Shown: positions 6,722 through 13,293 of the stretch, in pieces | Layout of the letters: each line of letters opens with the position of its first letter | Position numbering within the stretch: position 1 is the stretch's first letter | Virus record (IMG/VR): IMGVR_UViG_3300042569_001383 | Coordinates: 1-24,124 of that record | Length of the DNA: 24,124 nucleotides | Source of the DNA: a virus | Strand: one strand, 5' to 3' | Program-made: the position numbers and the translations under genes | The notes under the pieces: model-generated | Told to the model about the DNA's origin: nothing | Seen by the model: only the letters and a program-made list of their open reading frames with translations | Databases searched by the model: none

Positions 6722-6977
6722 TGTCCGATGCCGTTTTAATCGATTCAACACGTTCCGCAATCATACGGCGTTGTGCTGCACTTCTTGTGGATTCTTTTGC
6801 TAACACTAATTCATATTCAGCCATTAATTGTTCTTGTGGCATTTGTGCGATTACGCGTTGCGATGGTGGCATAAAATCCGTTGCATCGAATTGATTTGCC
6901 ATTTGTCGAACCAATGCTTCCATTTGTTCGTCGTAGGTGCCAACTTCACCTAATTTGTTGATGATGTCTTCTGTCAT
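6714..6977 (-). CDS. Hypothetical protein, 87 aa, helical
   Basis: The sequence MTEDIINKLGEVGTYDEQME is followed by a long predicted helical region (ALVRQMANQF, EQLMAEYELVLAKES, RRMIAERVESIKT), suggesting a coiled coil or helical bundle. No family is recognised. The A-rich leader ends AAATAAC before the ATG without a Shine-Dalgarno. It overlaps the next gene by eight bases. Confidence 0.7.
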   Translation of the reverse strand: MTEDIINKLGEVGTYDEQMEALVRQMANQFDATDFMPPSQRVIAQMPQEQLMAEYELVLAKESTRSAAQRRMIAERVESIKTASDNV

Positions 6978-7005
6978 GTTATTTATTTTTGGTTTTGATT
7001 ATTAA

Positions 7006-7233
7006 TTATCTTTCAAGTATTACAAAGGTACCAAATGCCTTGTCGAACACTTCAAGTAAATGTTCATAATCGCCTGACATCATGTCGTTGATTAATTCAT
7101 GGTATTGGTCTTTATCCCACCCCAATTGCTTTGCAAAGCGTTTTGCATAACCCATAAGTGCAAATGCATTGCCATCCGGACCAGTTAAATCAATTACTAC
7201 AGGTCCATTTTCTTGTTGTTTTTCTCTAATCAT
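7006..7233 (-). CDS. Conserved small phage protein, 75 aa
   Basis: The protein begins MIREKQQENGPVVIDLTGPD, with the block GNAFALMGYAKRFAKQLGWD and then SGDYEHLLEVFDKAFG. I recognise this compact family from many phages (DGNAF-LMGYA near the start, SGDY-HL-EVFD near the end). Its role is not established. The start at 7233 is set by the TAAGATG junction with the upstream gene and by the family's N-terminus; an upstream in-frame start runs antisense-like sequence through the neighbour. Confidence 0.8.
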   Translation of the reverse strand: MIREKQQENGPVVIDLTGPDGNAFALMGYAKRFAKQLGWDKDQYHELINDMMSGDYEHLLEVFDKAFGTFVILER

Positions 7234-7234
7234 C

Positions 7235-7570
7235 TTATTTTGATTTACGTTTAGATTTACTACAACCTGATGATGCAAAATCATCCAAATCAACACCACA
7301 CGGACATGTACTTGACTCGCTATCGAATTGACAATTTTTAAGTGCAGCTTTTTTAGATTCGATCCACACATGTACTTCGGATTTCATAGGAGTTGCATTG
7401 ACGATATCTTTGCTTTGTACTCGTGCTGGCAATATGTCAACGGTACCATCCGGATGCACAGTTTTTGCTACGCGGATTCTTGGAGTAGGTTCTACTGGAG
7501 TTTTGCATAACATTCCGACACGGCGCAATGCTAATAAAAATGATGTGGTGATGTTTCTTTTTCTTTTCAT
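7235..7570 (-). CDS. Hypothetical protein, 111 aa, Cys-rich C-terminus
   Basis: The product begins MKRKRNITTSFLLALRRVGM. It has a proline/valine middle (VEPTPRIRVAKTVHPDGTVD) and a C-terminus with five cysteines in about 30 residues (NCQFD..STCPCGVD..SGCSKSK). A small metal-binding knot or disulfide cluster is possible but unproven. It is the first gene downstream of a consensus promoter and ends TAAGATG at the next gene. Confidence 0.7.
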   Translation of the reverse strand: MKRKRNITTSFLLALRRVGMLCKTPVEPTPRIRVAKTVHPDGTVDILPARVQSKDIVNATPMKSEVHVWIESKKAALKNCQFDSESSTCPCGVDLDDFASSGCSKSKRKSK

Positions 7571-7583
7571 CTCTTTTTTTTAT

Positions 7584-7612
7584 ATTATATGAAATGTTCT
7601 GAATAAAACCAA
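7584..7612 (-). promoter_or_regulatory. Phage promoter, TTGGTT-N17-TATAAT
   Basis: The -10 is at 7584-7589 and the -35 variant TTGGTT at 7607-7612, with a 17-bp spacer. About 14 bases separate the -10 from the ATG at 7570. It drives the 111-, 75-, 87- and 190-residue genes. Confidence 0.75.
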
Positions 7613-7632
7613 CCAATACGGAAGAAACTTTG

Positions 7633-7998
7633 TTATCCTTTAATTAATTTTTTTGTGTTTTGTTCTGCTTCTTTGACTACAAAATATGTGTCAATGAGTT
7701 TATCAATACGAGAATCTATGTATCTTTTAGACACCTTAACTTCTTCGTGTATCTGATTTGCAAGTGTGCGTTCCACCATTGTGATGTCGCGTCCCGTTGC
7801 TTCAAATTGTTGCCAAGTATCAGCATGTTCAGATTGCATATCGCGGATAATCGAATCCGTATTCTGTGTTAGTTGTGTGGATAATTCCTGAACTTGTTTG
7901 TTTAATTTTGATATCATAAGCAAACCTACAACTACCGCAACTATGAATATAATTGCTATAACCGTAAGTACACCTATAACAAATGATGTAATTTCCAT
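7633..7998 (-). CDS. Membrane-anchored coiled-coil protein (i-spanin-like layout)
   Basis: The 121-residue protein has one long N-terminal membrane helix (FVIGVLTVIAIIFIVAVVVG, residues 6-25). Helical, heptad-like sequence follows to the end (SKLNKQVQELSTQLTQNTD, VSKRYIDSRIDKLIDTYF). A strong Shine-Dalgarno, GGAGG at 8005-8009, lies six bases before the ATG, which is unusual in this window. Topology and size match the inner-membrane subunit of two-component spanins, and a small lipoprotein gene lies just upstream. Alternatives are any membrane-tethered coiled coil; no sequence family is recognised. Confidence 0.7.
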   Translation of the reverse strand: MEITSFVIGVLTVIAIIFIVAVVVGLLMISKLNKQVQELSTQLTQNTDSIIRDMQSEHADTWQQFEATGRDITMVERTLANQIHEEVKVSKRYIDSRIDKLIDTYFVVKEAEQNTKKLIKG

Positions 7999-8038
7999 GT
8001 TTTTCCTCCGTATGTCAAAGAACTCCGTATGAGTTGGT

Positions 8039-8128
8039 TTAGATGATACTTAATAGTAGTAGTATTGCATCCAGTATTATTGCGACATATAATGGCCATG
8101 GCCACATTTTAATCAGCCATCGTTTCAT
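8039..8128 (-). CDS. Small membrane peptide, 29 aa
   Basis: The ORF encodes MKRWLIKMWPWPLYVAIILD then AILLLLSII. A basic, Trp-rich start and one hydrophobic helix predict a membrane peptide. Its ATG overlaps the TGA of the upstream lipoprotein gene (ATGA), which argues it is translated. It sits between the lipoprotein and the membrane-anchored coiled coil. Confidence 0.5.
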   Translation of the reverse strand: MKRWLIKMWPWPLYVAIILDAILLLLSII

Positions 8129-8253
8129 CTAGATGCTATGTCATTTTGTGTTGTTTGAGTTGCACCATACGCATCACAATGTTGTGATGATTTACAACTT
8201 AACATTATTAAGCATACAACTAGTATGCAAATTGCGATAATTAATTTTTTCAT
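8125..8253 (-). CDS. Small lipoprotein, 42 aa (o-spanin-like)
   Basis: The product has a basic start MKK, a hydrophobic stretch (LIIAICILVVCLIMLS) and a lipobox-like IMLSC with the lipidated Cys at residue 20. A mature peptide of about 23 residues follows (CKSSQHCDAYGATQTTQNDI). Short polar lipoproteins are typical of outer-membrane spanin subunits and also of many small Bacteroidota lipoproteins. It overlaps both neighbours by ATGA. Together with the membrane coiled-coil gene downstream, a spanin pair is a reasonable but unproven reading. Confidence 0.65.
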   Translation of the reverse strand: MKKLIIAICILVVCLIMLSCKSSQHCDAYGATQTTQNDIASR

Positions 8254-8798
8254 GATAATAAATGTTTGATTATTTTTTCTTTGATACCTACTTGTTTGAT
8301 GCCTTCAAGGCCACGTGGTGTCAATACAAAATTTGTTAAGCCCCATGTCCTCCAAGCTTCGCCATTGGTACTCATATCTAAATCGTCAACTGCGACCCAA
8401 TGAGTAACTTCTGGATGATCCTGCAGGTATTGTTTGATTTCAATTGCCCGGGTTTGTTCCAAGTCCCAATCACGTGACCATATGAAATTATCTCCATGCA
8501 CTGTACAGTCTTTTAAGTTTGGAGTTAAGGCAATAGGCGGTTTGATTCCTCTTGTAACATACATGGCTTGCATCTGTTCCAAGTTGCCTTGACGTTTCCA
8601 ATCTGATGAAATTACTAATTCACAACCAGTTTCATTGATAATTTCCGTTAACACAGCAACAGCTTTTTTGTTGAAATTATCCATACGCGTATCCATTGGA
8701 GTTTCCGGATTGCTGTCAAATCCTGGTTTCTTGAAACGACCACCCCACTCAGATGCTAAACAAATAACACCGTCATGGTCTAAAAATATTACTTTCAT
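8250..8798 (-). CDS. HAD phosphatase of the RNA-repair (HAD-SAK) type
   Basis: The 182-residue protein begins MKVIFLDHDGVICLASEWGG, with the nucleophile motif DHDGV (7-11). Motif II is CELVISSDWKRQGN, and a VAVDDLDM block supplies the metal-binding acid pair of motif IV, followed by FVLTPRGLEGIKQ. The pattern of CxxVISSxW, a TP segment and DDxD matches the HAD domain found in 'Swiss Army Knife' RNA-repair proteins, where it is expected to remove 3' phosphates from RNA ends. The start at 8798 follows the upstream TGA by one base and coincides with the first strand; a longer in-frame start overlaps that gene. Confidence 0.85.
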   Translation of the reverse strand: MKVIFLDHDGVICLASEWGGRFKKPGFDSNPETPMDTRMDNFNKKAVAVLTEIINETGCELVISSDWKRQGNLEQMQAMYVTRGIKPPIALTPNLKDCTVHGDNFIWSRDWDLEQTRAIEIKQYLQDHPEVTHWVAVDDLDMSTNGEAWRTWGLTNFVLTPRGLEGIKQVGIKEKIIKHLLS

Positions 8799-8799
8799 A

Positions 8800-8931
8800 T
8801 CAATCAAATTCAGGGTTTTTAACAAAGTTGCCTTCAATCATGACGAACCGAACTTTTGCTAAAAATCTACGCCATATTATTTTTCTATGACCATCATGGA
8901 ACATTTGCTCCGGTTTCTTTCTTGTTCTCAT
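8800..8931 (-). CDS. Small basic hypothetical protein, 43 aa
   Basis: The ORF encodes MRTRKKPEQMFHDGHRKIIW, then RRFLAKVRFVMIEGNF and KNPEFD. It is strongly basic in the first two thirds and could contact nucleic acid. The ATG overlaps the upstream metallophosphoesterase stop (ATGA), and the TGA is one base before the HAD gene's ATG. The perfect packing is the main evidence; no family is recognised. Confidence 0.6.
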   Translation of the reverse strand: MRTRKKPEQMFHDGHRKIIWRRFLAKVRFVMIEGNFVKNPEFD

Positions 8932-9686
8932 CGGTTTGGCCAAGTTATTTCGTTTGTTTCGTCGTTCCATTTTATTGTTATCGGTGCGTTAGTATATTGA
9001 TATTGTTCGTTTAAAATGGACGCATTGAAGAAATGTGTATGTCCATTGTAATGATATCCAGCTCCTCCGTGAATGTGTCCACAAACATGAATCTTAGGAC
9101 GAATCAATTCAATGCGTTCTTTCAATAACTCGCATCCTAACAACGGAGTATTGTATGGCGCGCCGGAAGTATCTAAATATGTCTGTGCTGGTCCATGTGT
9201 TATAAGAATGTCAGTCCAGGTAGGAATTGCATCCCAACGTGCTTTTAATTCTTCGCCACCTCTTGGCAAATTAAATGCCCAATTATAAAATTCTGGTTGC
9301 CATGGTGATCCGTATATGTGAATATTTTCTTCGGGCATGTCTCCGTTAGGTCCATCAAAATACAAAACCAATTCTTCATCTTGAAGATATTCAATAGTTT
9401 TATAACCAGATAATATGCCTTTAGCCCATTCAGGATCCAATTGCATGATGCGGTCATGATTGCCAGCAACTAATATTTTAGTTTCATATCCTGGAATTGA
9501 ATCGAACCAATCAAAGAATTCAATAGCTTCAGCTTTACTGTAACCAGATCCCATGAAATCGCCGGAGTGAATAAGAATGTCGCCGCCTGGCAAATCAACG
9601 CTTTGTTCTGAACTACGGATGCTACGTGAAGATAATACGTGGTGATGCTTGGTATGCGTATCACTAAGAAATGTAATGGTCATCAT
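8928..9686 (-). CDS. Metallophosphoesterase, MPPED/239-like
   Basis: The 252-residue protein begins MMTITFLSDTHTKH. It has the full metal-site set: SDTH (8-11), IHSGDF (39-44), AGNHD (74-78), ITHGP and CGHIHGG. The spacing, and the block YGSPWQPEFYNWAFNL between NHD and ITHGP, resemble the MPPED1/2 (protein 239) group, some of which are cyclic-nucleotide phosphodiesterases. The substrate is not predictable here. Two adjacent ATGs are possible starts. It is the first gene after a consensus promoter and shares its unit with the HAD phosphatase and the spanin-like genes. Confidence 0.9.
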   Translation of the reverse strand: MMTITFLSDTHTKHHHVLSSRSIRSSEQSVDLPGGDILIHSGDFMGSGYSKAEAIEFFDWFDSIPGYETKILVAGNHDRIMQLDPEWAKGILSGYKTIEYLQDEELVLYFDGPNGDMPEENIHIYGSPWQPEFYNWAFNLPRGGEELKARWDAIPTWTDILITHGPAQTYLDTSGAPYNTPLLGCELLKERIELIRPKIHVCGHIHGGAGYHYNGHTHFFNASILNEQYQYTNAPITIKWNDETNEITWPNR

Positions 9687-9697
9687 CTTTTTTTAAT

Positions 9698-9726
9698 AAT
9701 ATATATAATTTCTGTGAAATATCCAA
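9698..9726 (-). promoter_or_regulatory. Phage promoter, TTGGAT-N17-TATATT
   Basis: The -10 variant TATATT is at 9698-9703 and the -35 TTGGAT at 9721-9726, with a 17-bp spacer. The AACGG block is missing. It lies between the structured RNA candidate and the metallophosphoesterase gene. Confidence 0.65.
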
Positions 9727-9740
9727 ATAATTGAGTTGAA

Positions 9741-10007
9741 AGAGTGATAAAGAATATAGACCAAAACACGGACTAAATCTAAATCAAAGACCCTCTTTAC
9801 CACAAAGGCAAAGACAAAAACTAAGTCTCGGTTGTTAGCCAATTATCCTAACCGGAGAAAGGTAACTTGTCTAACCTGGAGTTCTATCTCAGTTTTGGTG
9901 TATTTTGTAAAGAGGCAGTGTGTAGGCTTCCAAAGGAGCCTAGAATAGTTTCTGTGTAGTATATCAACTTCTAAAGTATATGATCATACGAAAAACCTTA
10001 CCACTCT
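9741..10007 (-). ncRNA. Candidate structured noncoding RNA, about 267 nt
   Basis: This stretch has no credible ORF but contains nested complementary segments. A closing 10-bp helix pairs 9741-9750 with 9998-10007. Inside it, 9792-9800 pairs with 9907-9915 (9 bp) and 9817-9825 with 9888-9896 (9 bp). Smaller hairpins lie at 9829-9854, 9924-9941 and about 9960-9981. Two helices contain one wobble each that is G-U only if the minus strand is transcribed (A-C otherwise), matching the direction of all genes here. I find no tmRNA tag, RNase P core or group I intron core. It lies 3' of the 304-residue gene and 5' of a promoter. Confidence 0.55.
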
Positions 10008-10016
10008 AACATAAAA

Positions 10017-10052
10017 GCGGAGAAAGCAACAGCTCCTGCCATGTTCCTCCGC
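10017..10052 (-). terminator. Hairpin with T-run, possible terminator
   Basis: GCGGAG at one end and CTCCGC at the other form a 6-bp GC-rich stem with a 24-base loop. On the minus strand it is followed by TTTTATGTT. It lies 11 bp after the stop of the 304-residue gene. The long loop and short T-run make it a weak or partial terminator, or the first hairpin of the structured RNA. Confidence 0.4.
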
Positions 10053-10063
10053 CACCTCAAATA

Positions 10064-10978
10064 TTAATTCAATTTACTTAGAAATGCATCAATTGTGTCT
10101 TTGAATCTCGCATCAACGTTGATTCTCAAATTTGCAATTGATTGAATTTCTTTTTGACGATTTTCTTCAGACTCCATTGTGTATTGTTTCGCAGCGTCTG
10201 ACCACGCTTGTCTTGCTGAACGATATTCTGCCATGATGGCATCATTTTCCTTGGAAGCAGCTGCTTGCAAATCTGCGTTGGATCTAGCAATTCTAGCATT
10301 TTCTGCCGTAACTAGATTCTTTACTTTGGCTTTGAAATAGTTAACTCGTTGTTCCATGTTACGGTGCAATGCCGCAATTTGTTCATGAATCTCAGTTAAT
10401 TGCTCACTTGTATGGTGAATAACTACTTGTAACGGTGTCTTCTTACCAGCTTCCACTTCAATCCACTCCAACGTTTTAAGCGTTGGTAACTCAGTTCTTA
10501 AACGGTCTAAGGTACCTTTTTTGTGAATGAATTGGCCATAATGTGCTGCATGTGCCTCAGCTTCCATGTATTCATTTAGCTCCGTTGCAGATAATTGTTC
10601 CCAACCCCACGCTTCGCCAACCGCATCAACGGTATCAACTTCGTTCAAATCCGGATACTCAGGAAGTGGTGCATCATATTGGTACACGCGTCTCTTTGCT
10701 GAGTTTAGCAACTCATCTTTTGCTTTGATGTTTTCCATCAAGAATGCTTGAGTTGCATGCAATTTGGCTTTTTTCACTAACAACTCAACAACGTCAGTTG
10801 GCAACGGATTGCCTTGTGTTTCAATATACGATTCTGTACCAATACGCAATGTTTTAGATGCGTTGTTGATATTAGCCAATTTGAAATCAATATCACGGCA
10901 TGCTTGGTTGCATAAGTTTGATACTGATTGTGCTTGTGATAAAGATAAGCCTGTTGCTGATAAAGAGTGATTTTTCAT
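10064..10978 (-). CDS. Conserved phage coiled-coil protein, 304 aa
   Basis: The protein begins MKNHSLSATGLSLSQAQSVS and continues NLCNQACRDIDFKLANINNA. I recognise this N-terminal signature (ATGLSLSQAQS-SNLCNQ) from many phages. Most of the protein is helical with long charged stretches (residues ~55-110 and ~170-300), predicting an extended coiled coil with a short structured insert (YPDLNEVDTVDAVGEAWGW). The role is unknown; a scaffold or DNA-associated protein would fit. The leader CTAAAAAATAAATAAGAAC is identical to that of the upstream gene. It is the last protein gene of the AAA+ unit. Confidence 0.85.
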   Translation of the reverse strand: MKNHSLSATGLSLSQAQSVSNLCNQACRDIDFKLANINNASKTLRIGTESYIETQGNPLPTDVVELLVKKAKLHATQAFLMENIKAKDELLNSAKRRVYQYDAPLPEYPDLNEVDTVDAVGEAWGWEQLSATELNEYMEAEAHAAHYGQFIHKKGTLDRLRTELPTLKTLEWIEVEAGKKTPLQVVIHHTSEQLTEIHEQIAALHRNMEQRVNYFKAKVKNLVTAENARIARSNADLQAAASKENDAIMAEYRSARQAWSDAAKQYTMESEENRQKEIQSIANLRINVDARFKDTIDAFLSKLN

Positions 10979-11001
10979 GTTCTTATTTATTTTTTAGTTA
11001 A

Positions 11002-11361
11002 TTAGAATAATTCGTTTTTGTGAAATTTTGTTTCTGTTCCGTTTGGATCTTCGAAGTACATTTTTAAATACTTATACATTTTATCAAATGTTTCAAATAC
11101 AAATGATTGACATCCTAATCTTACAATGAATCCGTTATTAACTTGGTTAATTTCTGGTTGATAATTAGCCTTATTGCTTGCCGGCCGAGAATCCACTATT
11201 GGCATATTAATAGATCCGGCCTCATTTGTTCCGTCATATAATGTCGCTTCTGCGCGTATCATCGATGCTACTGGCTCATTACCAGATTCTAAAATGGAGC
11301 GTACTTCGTTGTTATACGCTGTATTTAATTCATTTAATCTAGCTTCTTGTCGTGGTGTCAT
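11002..11361 (-). CDS. Hypothetical phage protein, 119 aa
   Basis: The product begins MTPRQEARLNELNTAYNNEV with a helical N-terminus. A beta-rich C-terminal part follows (NNGFIVRLGCQSFVFETFDK, MYKYLKMYFEDPNG). The last part resembles small phage proteins that end in a YLKMYFEDP-like helix, but I cannot assign a function. Its leader is identical over 22 bases (including ATG) to that of the next gene, so both probably have the same translation efficiency. Confidence 0.75.
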   Translation of the reverse strand: MTPRQEARLNELNTAYNNEVRSILESGNEPVASMIRAEATLYDGTNEAGSINMPIVDSRPASNKANYQPEINQVNNGFIVRLGCQSFVFETFDKMYKYLKMYFEDPNGTETKFHKNELF

Positions 11362-11384
11362 GTTCTTATTTATTTTTTAGTTTA

Positions 11385-12455
11385 TTAAAATGCTAAGTCT
11401 CGGTAAGATTTGTGATATGATTTTGTGGATTCATATGTCAATGATTTCTTTTTGCCATTAACATCTTCATACTCAATTACTGGTGCCGACAATAAATTAA
11501 TACGACCCATATACATGCCGTCTACATATAAATCTCGACCTATCAATGCACTCGGTTTGCGTTTGTATGAATCCGGATTAGGTTCGATGTCAACACTGAC
11601 ATACTTTGGCAATGTTAAAGTTGCGGATTCCGTTACGTCGCCGTCATATACATTGAACGATGTGCCTTTTTCTTTGACATTGAACACTGATTTAAACGCT
11701 GCAGGTGCTTCGTTAAATGTATTTACTTCATGCACAATTGCCTTAACGATGTCAACGGTAATCATTTCTAATACTGAAATAAATTCAATGGTAGCTTCTC
11801 GGTGATCCGTATACAACAACATGTCATCTACAATCTCTTCGATAACGTCACGTTCCAAATCATTGAACTCAACTACGTATCTTAATCTACCTGGACATTG
11901 CAACAAGTTTTCATTAATATACATTTTATTCGTAGTGAATACAAACAATCTTCTATGTTCGGTTTTCAAGGCACCATCCATAATGGTAAGAATATTTTTA
12001 CTAGTATCCACCGTATAGTCTTCAACGTTTTGAGAAAACACTTTTTCAAATTCGTCAACAAATACCGTAATATCTTGTTCAATTCCAGCTAATATTTCCG
12101 ATAATCCTTCAAATTCTTCAGTGATTAAAATAACCGGCATATTGCGTTCTTCTGCCATTTTGTTGCAAATCATTTCGGCAGTCACTGACTTACCAGTTCC
12201 TTTCAATCCGTTCAATAGGATACCTAAATTACCTGTACTATTATCATATGCAGTTGCAACACGATTAATCAATGACATATTGTGGCCATAAATTTTATAC
12301 GGGAAGGTAAAATCTGGTTTGATTTTTTGGAAATACATTGGTTGCAATGGAGGAGTTTTAATTACATACACTCCAGGTGTCAATTTGTTTTCAAATGTTG
12401 CCGTAGATATCGGATAAAAATTATCACCATCTTTTGACCATGCTCTGTTATTCAT
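11385..12455 (-). CDS. AAA+ ATPase
   Basis: The 356-residue protein has a short N-terminal region and an AAA+ core. Walker A is GLKGTGKS (83-90), Walker B VFVDEFEK (131-138), sensor 1 FTTN (173-176), and the candidate arginine finger is in CPGRLRYVVEF (187-197). The lid is followed by a C-terminal beta-rich domain (about 265-356: ATLTLPKYVSVDIEP, ALIGRDLYVDGMYMGRI) that is not part of the ATPase and may bind a partner. Family members act as remodelers of protein or DNA complexes; the target is unknown. It begins right after a consensus promoter. Confidence 0.9.
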   Translation of the reverse strand: MNNRAWSKDGDNFYPISTATFENKLTPGVYVIKTPPLQPMYFQKIKPDFTFPYKIYGHNMSLINRVATAYDNSTGNLGILLNGLKGTGKSVTAEMICNKMAEERNMPVILITEEFEGLSEILAGIEQDITVFVDEFEKVFSQNVEDYTVDTSKNILTIMDGALKTEHRRLFVFTTNKMYINENLLQCPGRLRYVVEFNDLERDVIEEIVDDMLLYTDHREATIEFISVLEMITVDIVKAIVHEVNTFNEAPAAFKSVFNVKEKGTSFNVYDGDVTESATLTLPKYVSVDIEPNPDSYKRKPSALIGRDLYVDGMYMGRINLLSAPVIEYEDVNGKKKSLTYESTKSYHKSYRDLAF

Positions 12456-12470
12456 ATTCTTTTTTTTTAA

Positions 12471-12504
12471 ATTATATAAAATTATTCAATCAATTCAAAC
12501 CGTT
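12471..12504 (-). promoter_or_regulatory. Phage promoter, TTTGAA-N17-TATAAT
   Basis: The -10 is at 12471-12476 and the -35 variant TTTGAA at 12494-12499, with a 17-bp spacer and AACGG upstream overlapping the stop of the preceding gene. It drives the AAA+ gene and the two genes after it. Confidence 0.7.
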
Positions 12505-12790
12505 AACAAAACTTTTTAGTAGAATCAGGATTAGAAGGGTCAAATCCAGCACAAATAGGAGTCAATTTAGATGGTTCAATTACAATATTGGGTTCTTGCC
12601 ATTGTGGCATTGTTGGCTGTGACCATGTTGGATTAGCTGGTACTCCAGGTACGGATCGATCCGGTGTCTGTTTGTTGAATACCAATGCTAAATGATCTTT
12701 GATAATAGCTGTTTGTGAAGAGTTTAAATTTAATGGATTTTCTATCTCCATGAATCCTTGTAACCAATAAGCAAATTGTTCTGCTGTCAT
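12503..12790 (-). CDS. Small conserved phage protein, 95 aa
   Basis: The product begins MTAEQFAYWLQGFMEIENPL, then NLNSSQTAIIKDHLALVFNK. This N-terminal helical module (QFAYWLQGF-EI, Q..IIKDHLALVF) is common among tailed phages, often near structural or DNA-packaging genes. The C-terminal half is Pro/Trp-rich (PTWSQPTMPQWQEP) and probably unstructured. It lies just after the last tRNA gene and has no consensus promoter of its own, so it is likely expressed by transcription through the tRNA array. Confidence 0.8.
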   Translation of the reverse strand: MTAEQFAYWLQGFMEIENPLNLNSSQTAIIKDHLALVFNKQTPDRSVPGVPANPTWSQPTMPQWQEPNIVIEPSKLTPICAGFDPSNPDSTKKFC

Positions 12791-12811
12791 AACTTGTTCT
12801 TTCTGTTTAAG

Positions 12812-12885
12812 TGGACCAGCCTGGACTCGAACCAGGGACCGGCGCGTTATGAGCGCGCTACTCTAACCAACTGAGCTACAGGTCC
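12812..12885 (-). tRNA. tRNA with anticodon CAT (Met or Ile2)
   Basis: The cloverleaf is complete: acceptor GGACCTG/CTGGTCC (one T-T mismatch), D-arm GCTC/GAGT, anticodon stem GCGCG/CGCGC around CTCATAA, T-arm CCTGG-TTCGAGT-CCAGG. The anticodon CAT could be elongator Met or lysidine-modified Ile. CCA is not encoded. Confidence 0.92.
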
Positions 12886-13056
12886 AAATTGCTTGTCTTT
12901 CCAAGCTACCAATAAAATAAAAAACACGCTCTTAAGCATTCTACTCCCAGCTCCGAGGAATTGTATATAACTTAGCCCGATACTCACCGCTGTACAGGTA
13001 CTTAGGTTTGCGTGTTTGCGATCCATGTTCTGATTTCGGGATGAATCTTTCCCACG
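12886..13056 (-). other. 171-base inter-tRNA spacer, no clear gene
   Basis: No tRNA signature is present. One minus-strand ATG frame from 13026 reads MDRKHANLSTCTAVSIGLSY and runs into the neighbouring tRNA, so I do not accept it as a gene. A degenerate tRNA or a small RNA is possible. Confidence 0.4.
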
Positions 13057-13151
13057 TAGTCAGGACAGGATTCGAACCTGCAATGTACTTTGCTAACCTC
13101 TTGTAACCGGCTACATTCCCTAGTTAAGCGTTACCATTCCGCCACCTGACT
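13057..13151 (-). tRNA. Aberrant class-II tRNA-like gene, anticodon unassigned
   Basis: The acceptor AGTCAGG/CCTGACT is perfect. The D-arm (GCG/CGC) and T-arm (GCAGG-TTCGAAT-CCTGT) are good and resemble tRNA-Leu. The 45 bases between D- and T-arms give no normal 5-bp/7-base anticodon arm. Competing stems exist (CTA/TAG, TAACT/GGTTA, TAGCC/GGTTA, AATGTA/TACATT). It may be a damaged, interrupted or repurposed tRNA. Confidence 0.65.
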
Positions 13152-13209
13152 ATTTAAAACTTGTAAAACCCACCCCATGGCAAGGAAACTCCGTTTCGTG
13201 TTTTTTGCG

Positions 13210-13293
13210 TACCCCAGGCGGGACTTGAACCCGCACGAGCATAATGCCCACTGAATTTTAAGTCCAGCGTGTCTACCATTCCACCACCGGGGC
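13210..13293 (-). tRNA. tRNA-Leu (TAA)
   Basis: Class II tRNA: acceptor GCCCCGG/CTGGGGT, anticodon stem CTGGA/TTCAG around CTTAAAA, long variable arm, T-arm GCGGG-TTCAAGT-CCCGC. It reads TTA and TTG codons. CCA is not encoded. Confidence 0.95.

Noticed and set aside
8928-9686. Anti-CBASS or other cyclic-nucleotide defense evasion by the MPPED-like phosphoesterase
   Set aside because: The fold is compatible with cyclic-nucleotide hydrolysis, but there is no specific motif for an anti-defense nuclease and no supporting context.
9741-10063. tmRNA, RNase P RNA or group I intron in the gene-free gap
   Set aside because: No tag-peptide frame with a tRNA-like acceptor, no RNase P conserved core sequences and no intron core were found.
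12846-13026. Minus-strand frame starting MDRKHANLSTCT before tRNA CAT
   Set aside because: It runs through the tRNA gene and ends within the anticodon arm; there is no ribosome-binding context. Possibly random.
13057-13151. Suppressor tRNA for a recoded stop codon
   Set aside because: CTA and TTA triplets occur between the arms, but none lies in a loop with T33 and a paired stem. The Trp tRNA is CCA, and genes here end in TAA, TGA and TAG without sign of read-through.
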